Counted from the stretch's first letter, positions 1 to 8,814 are shown. The stretch is DNA of 50,975 nt from DSNY01 sp016861185 (GCA_030263275.1 SZOR01000016.1:1-50975), one strand, 5' to 3'. Translations and numbers: made by a program. The notes: generated by a model not told the origin, from the sequence alone.

Positions 1-275
1 CGGTAGACGAGCCGCACGGTGATCAGCACGTAGATCGCGCCGAACAGGAAGATCAGCGACACGATCAGCCGCATCGTTTCGACCGGAAGCACGCCGAAGA
101 ACGGTGCCACCAGGTAGCCCGCGGTGAACAGCGCGACGAGGAAGGTCAGCACGCGCCACTGCCGGCCGACCACACCGCCCGGAACGCCCTTGCGCAGCGA
201 CACCACCATGGCGAGACAGATCAGGATCACGACGATCGCCGCATACGTGATCAGCGTGCTCACATCGACCTGCAT
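1..275 (-). CDS. N-terminal fragment of a membrane protein, possibly a sensor
   Basis: The gene runs off the left edge, so only about 91 N-terminal residues are visible. It starts at an ATG (275-273) with a GAGG-type ribosome site just upstream. The sequence shows three hydrophobic stretches: residues about 8-25 (TYAAIVVILICLAMVV), 44-62 and 70-88. They are separated by short charged loops (SLRKGVPGG; GRQWR). A compact three-helix N-terminal anchor of this kind is common in front of PAS, GGDEF or histidine-kinase modules. No such domain is visible here, so a sensory role is inference only. It could equally be a small integral membrane protein. Confidence 0.6.
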   Translation of the reverse strand, partial: MQVDVSTLITYAAIVVILICLAMVVSLRKGVPGGVVGRQWRVLTFLVALFTAGYLVAPFFGVLPVETMRLIVSLIFLFGAIYVLITVRLVY

Positions 276-448
276 CGGGCACCTCGCAACGGGAACGTGA
301 CTGGAACGCGTATCGGAGGCGCGGCGTCGGCAGGCAGGCGCTCCGCTTCGGGAGCATTAGAGCCGCAGCCCACCGATCCGACAAGCGGAGAATGCGCGGC
401 TTTCGTGCCCCTCAAACTGATTTCGGCCGAGCGCGCCGGCCGCTGCCT

Positions 449-1504
449 TCAGCGACCGACCACGGCCTTCGCCAGCTCGATGCAGCTCAAGGGCGCGCTG
501 CCCTCGGCCTTGTTGTTGACGATCACGTAGGCGGGCTGGCCGCTGCGAACCGCGACGTGCACCAGGTGCGCGAGCGCGCCGCGCGTGACGATGTCGGCGT
601 CGATCAGGCGATCGAACGGCGCGTAGCGGTTCTTCGCTTCCTCGTAGGCCAGACCCGCATGCAGATTCCAGCGGACCACCAGGGGTCCCTTCAGCTTCCA
701 GGCGTCGCCTTCTTCGGGTGCGGCCTCCATCGCGCGCAACGCCGCGCTCTGGCGCGCGGCTTCGGGCATGCGCGGATGCACGGCCACGCACAGGCGCACA
801 CGCGCCGCGCGCAGCGTGCGGACCAGGCGCGGGGTCAGCAACTCGGCGTTGCGCAGCTCGAGCGCGTAGGTCGGCGCAAGACCGTCGATCGCGCGCGCGA
901 GCGCGTCGAAAAAAGCGCCGATGCGCTCGATCGTCGCGTGCGCCGCCTCGCCGCGCGTGGCCTCGCGCGGCAGCGGCGAAAGCTGGAACAGCAGCACCCC
1001 GACCTTGGCGCCAAGCCCCTCGACGGCCGGCCGCACGAACTCCTCGTTCGCTCGCGCGGCGTCGAGAAAGTCGGGGTTCGCGGCGGCCGGTGCGCCCCGT
1101 TCGCCGCGCAGGACCGCGTCGGTCAGTCGCGCCGGCGCCTTGACGAGGAAGCGGAAGTCGGCCGGCGTCTGCGCCGCGTAGCGCGCGTAGTCCGCGGCGG
1201 CGAGCGGCTGGTAGAAACCGCGATCGATGCCGACCGCGCGCAGCACGGGATGGCGGCCGTAGGCGGCAAGCCCACTGCGGGCCAGCTGCGCGTCGGTGTA
1301 GTCGCCGCCGTAGACGAGTCCGCGCCAGCCGGGGAAGCTCCACGACGATGTGCCGAAGTAGACGCCGCGCGGAAGCTGCCGGCCGAGCCGCAGCAGGTCG
1401 TCGGCGAAGGCCGCCGGCTCGACGGCGCCGCGGCCCGCCGACCGCGAGCCGGCCGGCTCGGCGTCGTCGTCTTCGAACAGCGATTCGCCGGCGCGGGGGT
1501 TCAC
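449..1504 (-). CDS. DUF72 family protein (YecE-like TIM barrel)
   Basis: A 351-residue protein. After a non-conserved leader of about 30 residues comes the hallmark N-terminal strand of DUF72, VYFGTSSWSFPGWRGLVY. Further barrel segments follow (FYQPL, FRFLVKAPARLTD, VGVLLFQLSP, YALELRNAEL, VVRWNLH), and the end reads AYVIVNNKAEGSAP, matching the usual C-terminal 'NN.aeGsaP' motif. The biochemical activity of DUF72 is not established. The GTG at 1504 is chosen because the reading frame upstream runs into a dispersed palindromic repeat (1539-1606) that encodes no conserved sequence. The length is somewhat above the roughly 250-300 residues usual for the family because of the leader. The repeat between this gene and the upstream microprotein may affect read-through. 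Confidence 0.85.
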   Translation of the reverse strand: MNPRAGESLFEDDDAEPAGSRSAGRGAVEPAAFADDLLRLGRQLPRGVYFGTSSWSFPGWRGLVYGGDYTDAQLARSGLAAYGRHPVLRAVGIDRGFYQPLAAADYARYAAQTPADFRFLVKAPARLTDAVLRGERGAPAAANPDFLDAARANEEFVRPAVEGLGAKVGVLLFQLSPLPREATRGEAAHATIERIGAFFDALARAIDGLAPTYALELRNAELLTPRLVRTLRAARVRLCVAVHPRMPEAARQSAALRAMEAAPEEGDAWKLKGPLVVRWNLHAGLAYEEAKNRYAPFDRLIDADIVTRGALAHLVHVAVRSGQPAYVIVNNKAEGSAPLSCIELAKAVVGR

Positions 1505-1538
1505 GCCGGCCAGTGTACGAAACGGCGGCGCCGGGGCG

Positions 1539-1606
1539 AAATCCCCCTCAGTCCCCCTTTGCAGAAAAGGGGGAGGAAGACAGACGCACCTTCGGTGCGT
1601 GTGAAG
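1539..1606 (+). repeat. Dispersed two-hairpin repeat, family A, copy 1
   Basis: A pyrimidine-rich block with the palindrome CCCCCTTT...AAAGGGGG is followed about 10 bases later by a second hairpin (CGCACCTTCGGTGCG) and the tail GTGTGAAG. The same two-part arrangement recurs near 15.1, 27.5, 30.3 and 38.6 kb. It sits between the microprotein and the DUF72 gene. Confidence 0.85.
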
Positions 1607-1616
1607 CGGATCCGCT

Positions 1617-1772
1617 TCAGTCGGCGACCAGCTCGATGCCGGCCGCGAGCAGTTCGGCATCGAGCGCGGCGTCGAGCGCCCAGTCGAGCAGCAGCAGCGA
1701 GCCGAGCCCGATCGCCAGGATCGCAGCTTCGAGCGCCGCGAGCCGCAGCCATTGTCGTTGCCGATGCGACAT
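1617..1772 (-). CDS. 51-residue single-pass membrane microprotein
   Basis: A short open frame with an ATG at 1772 preceded by a very strong ribosome site (GGAGGTGAGG, 7-16 bases upstream). That supports real translation. The protein begins with a basic segment (MSHRQRQWLRL), continues with one hydrophobic helix at about residues 13-30 (ALEAAILAIGLGSLLLLDWA), and ends in an acidic, Ala/Leu-rich tail (ALDAELLAAGIELVAD). By the positive-inside rule the N terminus would be cytoplasmic. I recognise no family. It lies upstream of the DUF72 gene on the same strand and is separated from it by a family A repeat. Confidence 0.6.
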   Translation of the reverse strand: MSHRQRQWLRLAALEAAILAIGLGSLLLLDWALDAALDAELLAAGIELVAD

Positions 1773-1818
1773 GCCGCCTCACCTCCGTTGCGAAACAACT
1801 TAGGCGCTGCGCGCGGAC

Positions 1819-1840
1819 AAAAGAAGTGCCGATTCGGCAG
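1819..1840 (-). terminator. Possible terminator after the histidine kinase gene
   Basis: On the minus strand a short perfect palindrome (TGCCGAATCGGCA) is followed by CTTCTTTT, downstream of the kinase stop at 1883. The stem is only 5-6 bp, so this is tentative. Confidence 0.35.
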
Positions 1841-1882
1841 GCGCGCTGAGGACAATTCAGCGCCGGTGCGCGCGCCAGACGT

Positions 1883-3823
1883 TCAGATCTGCTTGGCGCG
1901 CTCGATGATCGCTTCGGTATTCAGCGAAAGCTGCGACATGCGCGTGGTCGTGGTCGCGCCCTGCGGTTCGAGGCGGTAGACGAGCTGCACCATCGTGCCG
2001 GCGCCGGGCACGGTCTCCAGCTTCAGTTGCGCGCCGATGCGGCCGGCGCGGTTGCGCATGTTCAACAGGCCGCGGCCGCCGACGCGCTCCTCGGTGATGC
2101 CGCGGCCGTTGTCGGTGACACGGATGTTCAGCCACTGCGAATCGCCGCCGTGGTCCATCGCGAGCACGACGTGCACCGCGCGCGCGCGGCTGTGCTTCAG
2201 CGCGTTCGTCAGCGCCTCCTGCACGATGCGCAGGATCGGCAGCACCGCGTCCGGGTTGATGTCGATTTCCTCCGGCAGCCCGCGCGCGTCCCAGGCGAGT
2301 TCGATGCCGGCGGCGCGCAGGCGCGGTTCCATGCGGAAGCGCAGGTTGCCGAGCGCCGACAGCAGGCCCGCGTCCTCGGAAGCGAGCGCGTCGATCGCCA
2401 GCCGCATGTCGTCGATGCACTCGCGCAGGATCTGCGCGACCTGCTCCTGCGTCACCGCGCCGCGCTCGACCAGCATCAGCGACGACAGCAGCTGCGAGCC
2501 CAGGCCGTCGTGCATGTCCTGCATGATGCGCTGGCGCTCCTGCGCGGTGGCCTGCAGGCGTTCGCTTTCGCGCAGCCGCTCGAAGTTGCGTTTCAGGAGC
2601 TGCTCGCGTTCGCGCACGCGCGTTTCGAGCTCGGCGCGCGCGGTTTCCGCTTCGCGCAGGATCCGCACGAAGCGGTCCACCAGCGGGGTGGCCAGCGCGA
2701 TCAGCAGCAGCGGTCCGGCCCAGTGCAGCGCAAGCGTGTCGCCGATCAGCGGCACGCCGCGCGACAGCAGGAAGTCGTGCACGGCCGCCGCCAGCGTCAG
2801 CGCCATCGCGGCGAGCAGCACCAGCGGCGGCGCTTCGCGCCGGCGCGAGCGCTGCATTGCCGCGTAGCCGAAGCCGATGCCCGCCATCACGACGAGCCCG
2901 GGCATCCAGAGCTGCTCGATGAAGGGCGCCGCGTGCTGCGCGGTGACGAGCAGCAGCAGCGGACCGATCGCCGCGTAGCCGAGCACCAGCCACAGGTCGC
3001 GCGGTTCGCGCCGCCCCGATAGCCGCAGCAGCGCCATCGTCATCACTGCGGCAAAGCCGCCGCTCGCCGCGTAGTAGGCGAGCCGCAGCCACAGGCGCAG
3101 CGCGAGCGGCATCGTCTCGATCAGGAAGTAGCTCGAGCGCAGCACCCACAAAGCGGCCGCGACCGCCAGCAGCGCGAGCAGCGGCTCGGGCCGCCGCAGC
3201 CACAGCACGCCGAACAGCAACGCGATGACCGCGGCCAGCGTCGCGCCGATCCAGGTCAGCGTGTACGACAGGAAGAACTGGTCGTCGTAGCGCGCCGACA
3301 TCTGCGCGAGCGTGCCGACCTCCACGCCGGCGAAGACGTGCATGCCGCCGCGGTAGGCGGTCTGCACCAGCAGCACGTTTTCGCCGGCGACGAGCAGCGA
3401 CGGATCGATCGCGAGCAGGTGCGGGCGGCGCCAGCGCACGTGCGAGCGCCCGTCGGGCATGCGGATCGCGCCGATGAAGCGGCCGTTGACACTGACGCGG
3501 CCGCCGTTGGCGGCGTTGCCGATCAGCACGGCCCACGCTTCTGCGGGCGGCGCGCCGAGCTGGAACTTCATGCGCAGCGCCACCCCCTGCAATGCAGTCG
3601 CTTCGCTGGCGGACCAACGCAGCGGCAGATCGAAGCGGGTCCATTGCGCGTCGGGGGCGGGCGCTTCGCCGACGGCGGTTGCGCTCCATTCGACGGCGGT
3701 GACGACCTCCGCGCGCGCCGGTGCAGCCGCGGCGAGCAGGCACGCCAGCGCGAGCGGCAATGCCGCCGCGATGGCCGCGCGCACCTTGCGCGCCGCCGGC
3801 AGGACGATCGCGGTCGCGGACAC
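1883..3823 (-). CDS. Membrane sensor histidine kinase, HisKA_3 type
   Basis: A 646-residue kinase, partner of the response regulator that ends 8 bases upstream. Its GTG start lies just after the regulator stop. An N-terminal signal-like helix (about residues 15-37, ending ARA) leads into a periplasmic beta-rich region (about 40-180). A multi-helix membrane block follows (about 185-380), an arrangement like 7TM-DISM receptors. A short coiled coil (about 385-428) precedes the dimerisation/phosphoacceptor motif QRIMQDMHDGLGSQLL, with His438 the predicted phosphorylation site. The ATPase domain shows the N box (IVQEALTNALKHS), DNGRGI and GRGLLNMRNRAG. HisKA_3 kinases pair with NarL/FixJ regulators, as here. 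The ligand is unknown; the extracytoplasmic domain suggests a periplasmic signal. Confidence 0.88.
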   Translation of the reverse strand: MSATAIVLPAARKVRAAIAAALPLALACLLAAAAPARAEVVTAVEWSATAVGEAPAPDAQWTRFDLPLRWSASEATALQGVALRMKFQLGAPPAEAWAVLIGNAANGGRVSVNGRFIGAIRMPDGRSHVRWRRPHLLAIDPSLLVAGENVLLVQTAYRGGMHVFAGVEVGTLAQMSARYDDQFFLSYTLTWIGATLAAVIALLFGVLWLRRPEPLLALLAVAAALWVLRSSYFLIETMPLALRLWLRLAYYAASGGFAAVMTMALLRLSGRREPRDLWLVLGYAAIGPLLLLVTAQHAAPFIEQLWMPGLVVMAGIGFGYAAMQRSRRREAPPLVLLAAMALTLAAAVHDFLLSRGVPLIGDTLALHWAGPLLLIALATPLVDRFVRILREAETARAELETRVREREQLLKRNFERLRESERLQATAQERQRIMQDMHDGLGSQLLSSLMLVERGAVTQEQVAQILRECIDDMRLAIDALASEDAGLLSALGNLRFRMEPRLRAAGIELAWDARGLPEEIDINPDAVLPILRIVQEALTNALKHSRARAVHVVLAMDHGGDSQWLNIRVTDNGRGITEERVGGRGLLNMRNRAGRIGAQLKLETVPGAGTMVQLVYRLEPQGATTTTRMSQLSLNTEAIIERAKQI

Positions 3824-3831
3824 GCGCCGCG

Positions 3832-4503
3832 TCAGCTCTTCAGCAGACCCATCTGGGTCGCTTCGTAGACGGCTTCGCCGCGCGAGTGCACCGCGAGCTT
3901 GCGGTAGATTTTCTTGATGTGCGCGGTCACCGTGTGCGGCGAGATGCCGAGGATCTCGCCGATCTCGTTGAAGCTCATGCCCTTGGCGAGCAGCTGCAGG
4001 ATTTCGGTTTCGCGCGCCGACAGGGGATTGGACTCCGGGTTGGCCACGCGCGTCGGCGTGCTCGGCCCCATGCGGTTGCGGATCGCGCGCAGTACGCTGC
4101 GGGCGACCACGGGGCTGACCGGCGAGCCGCCCGCGCGCAGCAGCCGGATGCACGAGATCACGTCGGCCGGGGTCGAATCCTTCAGGATGTAGCCGGTCGC
4201 ACCCGCCTCGATCGACGAGACGACGTGCTGCTCGTCGCCGAAGACCGTGACCACCATGATGTCGACGTCGGGCTTCTTCTGGCTGACGCTGCGGATCAGG
4301 TCGATCCCGCTGCCGTCGGGCAGGCCGAGGTCGATCATCATCACGTCGAAGTTCTCCTTCTCGATCAGCGCCTGCGCCTCGCGCTTGTTCGCCGCCACGC
4401 CCGCGAGCCGCATGCTCGGTTCGTTCTCGACGATCTGCGCGAAGCGGCGCCGGAACTCCGGTTCGTCCTCGACGATGATGACCGAGATGTTCTCTTCGCC
4501 CAT
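3832..4503 (-). CDS. NarL/FixJ-family response regulator
   Basis: A 223-residue two-domain regulator. The receiver domain (about 1-125) has the acidic pair Glu12/Asp13, phosphoacceptor Asp58 (MMIDLGLPDG) and the conserved Lys108 (YILKDS). A LuxR-type helix-turn-helix follows at about 155-215 (LSARETEILQLLAKGMSFNE, then ISPHTVTAHIKKIYRKL). It lies directly upstream of its kinase on the same strand, so the two form a bicistronic two-component system. The upstream gap of about 100 bases to pdxH probably holds the promoter. Targets are not evident from the window. Confidence 0.92.
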   Translation of the reverse strand: MGEENISVIIVEDEPEFRRRFAQIVENEPSMRLAGVAANKREAQALIEKENFDVMMIDLGLPDGSGIDLIRSVSQKKPDVDIMVVTVFGDEQHVVSSIEAGATGYILKDSTPADVISCIRLLRAGGSPVSPVVARSVLRAIRNRMGPSTPTRVANPESNPLSARETEILQLLAKGMSFNEIGEILGISPHTVTAHIKKIYRKLAVHSRGEAVYEATQMGLLKS

Positions 4504-4605
4504 GGGGTGCCCCTCTCAGAAGGTTCGATTCTAGCCACGGTTGCCGGGCGGCACCGCGCGCCGGCAGACGGCCTAGCCCGCAGGCGCTAAGACGCGGTCG
4601 CGGCC

Positions 4606-5241
4606 TCAGGGCGCGAGCCGAGCGCGGGTCCAGCCTGCGCGCTCGCGCGTGTACAGCAGCCGGTCGTGCAGCCGCGACGGACGCCCCTGCCAGAACTCGA
4701 TCGCCTGCGGGCGCACGCGAAAGCCGCCCCAGTACGGCGGCCGCGCCGGATGCAGGCCGTGGCGCACGCCCATTTCGGCTGCGCGCGCGAGCAGCCACGC
4801 CTTGCCGGGAATCGGCCGGCTCTGTGGCGAGGCCCACGCGCCGATGCGGCTCGCGAGCGGGCGGCTCGCGAAGTATTCGTCCGATTCCTCGGCGCTGGTG
4901 CGCTCCACGTCGCCGTCGATGCGCACCTGCCGCTCCAGTTCGGCCCAGAAGAACAGCAGGCAGGCGCGCGGGTTCGCGGCCAGCTCCAGTCCCTTGCGGC
5001 TTTCGTAGTTCGTGTAGAAGACGAAGCCGTTCGCGTCGAAACCCTTCAGCAGCACGGTGCGCGCCGACGGACGCCCCTGCGCGTCGGCGGTGGCGAGCGT
5101 CATCGCGTTGACCTCGAGCACCTCGGAGGCGACTGCTTCGTCCCACCAGCGCGCGAACTGGCGGATCGGGTCGGCGTCGGCGTGCTCCTCGTCCAGCGCG
5201 CCGCGCTTGTAGTCGGTGCGGATCTGCGCGATGTTCTTCAT
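4606..5241 (-). CDS. pdxH: Pyridoxamine 5'-phosphate oxidase
   Basis: A 211-residue FMN enzyme that oxidises pyridoxine or pyridoxamine 5'-phosphate to pyridoxal 5'-phosphate, the last step of PLP synthesis and salvage. The N-terminal DPIRQFARWWDEA, the FMN-binding segment ARTVLLKGFD...FYTNYESRKG, LLFFWAELERQVRIDG and the C-terminal signature PPYWGGFRVRP...FWQGRPSRLHDR are all present, and the length is standard. It follows chaC by 12 bases and is likely the last gene of the MFS-chaC-pdxH chain. Several PLP enzymes lie elsewhere in the window (gcvP, the decarboxylase), but linkage to them is not implied. Confidence 0.95.
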   Translation of the reverse strand: MKNIAQIRTDYKRGALDEEHADADPIRQFARWWDEAVASEVLEVNAMTLATADAQGRPSARTVLLKGFDANGFVFYTNYESRKGLELAANPRACLLFFWAELERQVRIDGDVERTSAEESDEYFASRPLASRIGAWASPQSRPIPGKAWLLARAAEMGVRHGLHPARPPYWGGFRVRPQAIEFWQGRPSRLHDRLLYTRERAGWTRARLAP

Positions 5242-5253
5242 GGCGCGCGCAGT

Positions 5254-5919
5254 CTAGCCGCGCGCCCGTGCGTTGCCGAGCAGCCGCTGCGCGCGGTGCG
5301 CGAGCCGCTCGAGGTGAGGATCGGCGAGCCCTTCGGCGCGCAGCCCCTCGACGGTGCGCAGCAGGTAGTCGAGGCTCGTGCCGAAGCGGCCGCAGGCGCG
5401 CGCGAGCACGTCGATCATCTCGCGCTCGCCGAGCCGGCCGCAGTAGTTCGGCGCGTCGCGACGGACGACGAAGGCGAGCGCGGTCAATCCGCCGTGGCCG
5501 TCGAGCCGCCGCACGTGCAGCCAGCGCGGCGCATACGAGCCCATGAACATCTCGCGTTCCCACAGCCGTGCGAACTGCGCGCGCACGCTGTCGGCCGGAA
5601 CGCGGTACGCGATGCCGGCGCACGAGCCGCCGCGATCGAGCCCCGCGACCAGCCCGGGGCATTCGGGCGTGCCGCGATTGCGCACCGAACGCAGGCACAG
5701 CTTGCGGTGGTAACCGTACACGCGCGCCGGCACGCGGCGGTCGAACTCGAACTCCGGGTTCCAGATCAGCGATCCGTAGCCGAACACCCATAGCGGTTCG
5801 CGACCGTGCCAGTGCGCGAGCGTCGTCGCGAGCGATTGCGCCAGATCGTGCGGCGACAGGCGCGGCACGTCGGCCAGATTCGCGACCGCGTTCGCGCTCC
5901 GGTTCGCGTTCCGCCTCAT
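5254..5919 (-). CDS. chaC: ChaC-like gamma-glutamylcyclotransferase
   Basis: A 221-residue protein with the family's nucleotide-like substrate loop VFGYGSLIWNP (YGSL at 48-51). The conserved core RRVPARVYGYHRKLCLRS and the acidic WEREMF segment (Glu121/Glu123, one being the catalytic acid) are also present. Members cleave glutathione to 5-oxoproline and Cys-Gly, affecting glutathione turnover. The ATG overlaps the stop of the upstream MFS gene (ATGA), so translation is probably coupled. The first 40 residues, rich in Asn, Arg and Ala, are poorly conserved, and a start a little further in cannot be excluded. Confidence 0.88.
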   Translation of the reverse strand: MRRNANRSANAVANLADVPRLSPHDLAQSLATTLAHWHGREPLWVFGYGSLIWNPEFEFDRRVPARVYGYHRKLCLRSVRNRGTPECPGLVAGLDRGGSCAGIAYRVPADSVRAQFARLWEREMFMGSYAPRWLHVRRLDGHGGLTALAFVVRRDAPNYCGRLGEREMIDVLARACGRFGTSLDYLLRTVEGLRAEGLADPHLERLAHRAQRLLGNARARG

Positions 5920-7070
5920 CGGTGCGCGCGCACGTGCCGCCAGGCCGCGGTGCCGCCCGCGCCGAGCAGCGTGGCCATCGTCCAGAACACGGCTGCGGCG
6001 CCGAGTACCGCGCCGAAGGCGCCGAACACCAGCGGCAGCACGACGTGGCTGCCGTTCATGATCGTCGCGCGCAGGCCGAGCGCCTCACCGACGCGGCCGG
6101 TCGGCGAACGCGCGTGGATCAGCGACATCACGTTCGGCTGGGCGGCGCCCAGCCCCAGCCCGAGCAGGAAGGTCGCCGCCGCGAGCGGCAGCAGCCGCTC
6201 GAACAGCGGGATCAGCGCGAAGGCGAGGCAGCCCGTGAACAGCGTGAAGATCAGCACCTGCCACTCGCGGTACGTACGTGCGATGCGCGGCATTGCCAGC
6301 CGGATCGCGAAGGTCGCCGCCGCGAAGCTGCCCAGCACGAGCCCGATCTCGGAGGCCGACAGCCCGACCCGCGTGCCGTACACGGGGATCATGAAGGTCT
6401 GAAGGTCCCAGGCCATCGAGACCAGACCGCTGGCGATCAGCACGTTGCGGATCTCGCGGTGGCGCAGAAGCTCGAACATCGGCTTGTCTTCGCCCGCCGA
6501 GGCCGGCGCGTGGCGCGACGGCAGCTGGCGCCGATGATGCGCGAGCAGCGCCGCGGCCGCAGCGAGCAGCACGAACATCGCGCCGAACGCGGCGCGATGG
6601 CCGAGCGTGTCGATCAGGACACCGCTGGCGACCGGGCCGATCAGGCTCGAGGTCGAGAATCCGAGTGCGAGCACGGAGAACGCGGCCGCGCGGCTCTCGG
6701 GTGCGGCCTGATGGCCGACGATCTGCTGCACCGTCATCTGCAGCAGCATGAAACCGGTGCCGGTCAGCGCGCAGGCCACGAGCAGCGGACCGATGTCCGC
6801 CACCTCGTACGGAAACGCCGCGGGCAGCAGCACGCCCGCGCCCATCAGCGCGGTGCCCGTCGCCAGCGGCTTCCACGGACCGACCGCATCGAGCCAGCGG
6901 CCGGCGCGCATCGCCAGCAGCATCGGCACGAGCGCGAACAGCGCCATCAGCACGCCGACCGTGAAGGCCGACGCGCCTTGCGCGAGCGCGTACAGCGACG
7001 CTGTGACCCGCGCAGCACCGAACGCGGTGTGCGACAGCACGACGAAAGCGATGATGCGCGACAGCGGCAT
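5916..7070 (-). CDS. MFS transporter
   Basis: A 384-residue integral membrane protein with about 12 hydrophobic segments arranged as 6+6 around a basic central loop (HHRRQLPSRH...GEDKPMFELLRHREIRN). The conserved loop 2-3 region (MRAGRWLDAVGPWKPL) resembles the MFS G-x-x-x-D-R/K-x-G-R-[R/K] motif. The start at ATG 7070 is the first plausible one; its ribosome site is weak. Members of this subgroup export small molecules or drugs by proton antiport, and the substrate cannot be inferred. It overlaps chaC by four bases and follows a DMT transporter by 71 bases, suggesting a shared transcript. Confidence 0.88.
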   Translation of the reverse strand: MPLSRIIAFVVLSHTAFGAARVTASLYALAQGASAFTVGVLMALFALVPMLLAMRAGRWLDAVGPWKPLATGTALMGAGVLLPAAFPYEVADIGPLLVACALTGTGFMLLQMTVQQIVGHQAAPESRAAAFSVLALGFSTSSLIGPVASGVLIDTLGHRAAFGAMFVLLAAAAALLAHHRRQLPSRHAPASAGEDKPMFELLRHREIRNVLIASGLVSMAWDLQTFMIPVYGTRVGLSASEIGLVLGSFAAATFAIRLAMPRIARTYREWQVLIFTLFTGCLAFALIPLFERLLPLAAATFLLGLGLGAAQPNVMSLIHARSPTGRVGEALGLRATIMNGSHVVLPLVFGAFGAVLGAAAVFWTMATLLGAGGTAAWRHVRAHR

Positions 7071-7141
7071 GAACTTGTTGTGCCGCCAGTTTACGCGGCG
7101 CCTTGCGCCACCCGCCGCCGGATTGCGCCGCGCGGTGCCGG

Positions 7142-8080
7142 CTATTCGCGGCTTCGCGCACGCCAGGCCACGAGCGCCACGCCGCCGCAGGTGACGACGA
7201 TGCCGATCAGCGTCAGCGCGGTCGGCACCACGCCGAACATCGCCCATTCGAGGATCACCGCGATCACCGGCGTCAGGTAGAGCAGGCTCGTCACGCGCGT
7301 GGCCTCGCCCCGCCGCATCAGCGTGTGCAGCGCGTTGACCGCAAGGATCGACGCCAGGATCACCAGATACGCGATCGCGCCGAGCAGCCCCCAGTCCCAG
7401 CGCACCGGAAAGCCTTCGACCGCGACCGCCAGCGGCGCGAGCGCAGCGAGCGTGGCGAGAAACTGGATCAGCGACGCCGGCCGCAGGTCGACCGTCGGGC
7501 AGAACGCGCGCTGGTACAGCGTGCCGATCGTGATCGCCGCCAGCGCGATCAGCACCGCCGCAGTCGCGCCGAAGCTCACCGCGCGCACGTCGATCTTGTG
7601 CCAGACGACGAAGACCACGCCGAGCAGGCCGAGCAGCACGCCGAACCACTGGTACGGCCGCAGCCGCTCGTTCATCAGCGCCGCCGCGATGATCGCGGTC
7701 GCCAGCGGCTGCACCGCGAGCACGAGCGCGACGATGCCCGCCGACATGCCGAGGTATTGCGCGTAGTGGCTCGCGCCGAGGTTGGCCGCGTGCATCAGCA
7801 GCCCGGCGACGACGACGTGGCCCCAGTCGCGCGCGGTCGCGGGCCAGCGCAGCGGCTCGCGCCGATGCCAGAACACGAGCAGCGGCACGAGCACCAGCGC
7901 GCCGAACGCGAAGCGCAGCGCGAGGAAAGTGAACGGCGGCGCGTACTGCAGCCCGACCTTGGTCGCGAGATAACCCGAGCCCCAGACGACGACGAAGAAC
8001 CACGCGAGCACCGACGACGCGACCAGCGGCGACGCGGCCGGCAGCGGGCGCGGCGTCGGGTTCGTGCGGGCGGCGTCCAT
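7142..8080 (-). CDS. DMT superfamily (EamA) transporter
   Basis: A 312-residue protein of ten hydrophobic helices arranged as two EamA repeats of five. The first helix carries the typical WGSGYLATKVGLQYAPP motif. The second repeat ends in LTPVIAVILEWAMFGVVPTA, a characteristic EamA pattern. Family members export amino acids or metabolites from the cytoplasm; the substrate is not predictable here. The gene is divergent from ahpC, with 145 bases between the starts. It is probably the first gene of the transporter-chaC-pdxH chain. Confidence 0.9.
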   Translation of the reverse strand: MDAARTNPTPRPLPAASPLVASSVLAWFFVVVWGSGYLATKVGLQYAPPFTFLALRFAFGALVLVPLLVFWHRREPLRWPATARDWGHVVVAGLLMHAANLGASHYAQYLGMSAGIVALVLAVQPLATAIIAAALMNERLRPYQWFGVLLGLLGVVFVVWHKIDVRAVSFGATAAVLIALAAITIGTLYQRAFCPTVDLRPASLIQFLATLAALAPLAVAVEGFPVRWDWGLLGAIAYLVILASILAVNALHTLMRRGEATRVTSLLYLTPVIAVILEWAMFGVVPTALTLIGIVVTCGGVALVAWRARSRE

Positions 8081-8225
8081 GACGGCGGCGATTTTCGCAT
8101 CGGTGCGCGGCGCCTATCGGTCCTTTCGGAAAATGCAATTGGAAATCGTGCACCGCGGCCCACACACTTCGCCCCGTCGGGATTTCAACGTCCCCTTCAA
8201 CCTCGAACCGCCACGGAGCGTGCGA
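8081..8225. promoter_or_regulatory. Divergent promoter region between the DMT transporter and ahpC
   Basis: A 145-base divergent intergenic region with AT-richer patches (GGAAAATGCAATTGGAAAT near 8127). It must hold promoters for both sides. I could not find a convincing OxyR box or clear -35/-10 pair. Confidence 0.4.
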
Positions 8226-8804
8226 ATGAAAACGATCGGCCAGAAACTGGAAGCCTTCAAAGTAGTCGGCGTCAAGCCGGGATTCAACTTCCCGGAGGAA
8301 AACGGCGCGTCGGCCTTCGAGGAGATCACCGAGAAGTCCTTCGCCGGCAAGTGGAAGGTCATCTACTTCTATCCGAAGGACTTCACGTTCGTCTGCCCGA
8401 CCGAGATCGTCGGCTTCGCGAAGCTCGCGAAGGACTTCGAGGAGCGCGACGCCGTGCTGCTCGCCGGCTCGACCGACAACGAGTTCTGCAAGCTCGCGTG
8501 GCGGCGCGACCACAAGGACCTCGATCGGCTCAACCACTGGATGTTCGCCGACACGACCGGTTCGCTGGTCGACATGCTCGGCGTGCGCGACGCGGCCGAA
8601 GGCGTGGCGCTGCGCGCGACCTTCATCGTGGATCCGGACAACGTGATCCAGCACGTGTCGGTCAACAACCTGAACGTCGGCCGCAGTCCGGAGGAAGTGC
8701 TGCGCGTGCTCGACGGCCTGCAGACCGACGAGTTGTGCCCGTGCAACCGCGGCGTCGGCGCGGCGACGCTGAATCCGGCGGCCGCCGGCGTTACGTTGAA
8801 CTGA
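8226..8804 (+). CDS. ahpC: Alkyl hydroperoxide reductase C (2-Cys peroxiredoxin)
   Basis: A 192-residue peroxiredoxin that reduces hydrogen peroxide, organic peroxides and peroxynitrite. The peroxidatic Cys57 lies in DFTFVCPTEI. The C-terminal CPCNRG carries Cys171 and Cys173, the resolving side, in the arrangement seen in AhpC proteins that pair with AhpD. The start is ATG 8226 with GGAG upstream; the open frame extends further 5' but that part is not conserved. AhpD lies 10 bases downstream, the classical ahpC-ahpD operon, where AhpD re-reduces AhpC. Confidence 0.94.
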   Translation: MKTIGQKLEAFKVVGVKPGFNFPEENGASAFEEITEKSFAGKWKVIYFYPKDFTFVCPTEIVGFAKLAKDFEERDAVLLAGSTDNEFCKLAWRRDHKDLDRLNHWMFADTTGSLVDMLGVRDAAEGVALRATFIVDPDNVIQHVSVNNLNVGRSPEEVLRVLDGLQTDELCPCNRGVGAATLNPAAAGVTLN

Positions 8805-8814
8805 GGGCGCACCG

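Noticed and set aside
1883..5791. A single 1302-residue open frame on the minus strand
   Set aside because: It is a read-through of the kinase frame antisense or out of frame to the response regulator, pdxH and chaC. Only 1883-3823 carries conserved kinase sequence.
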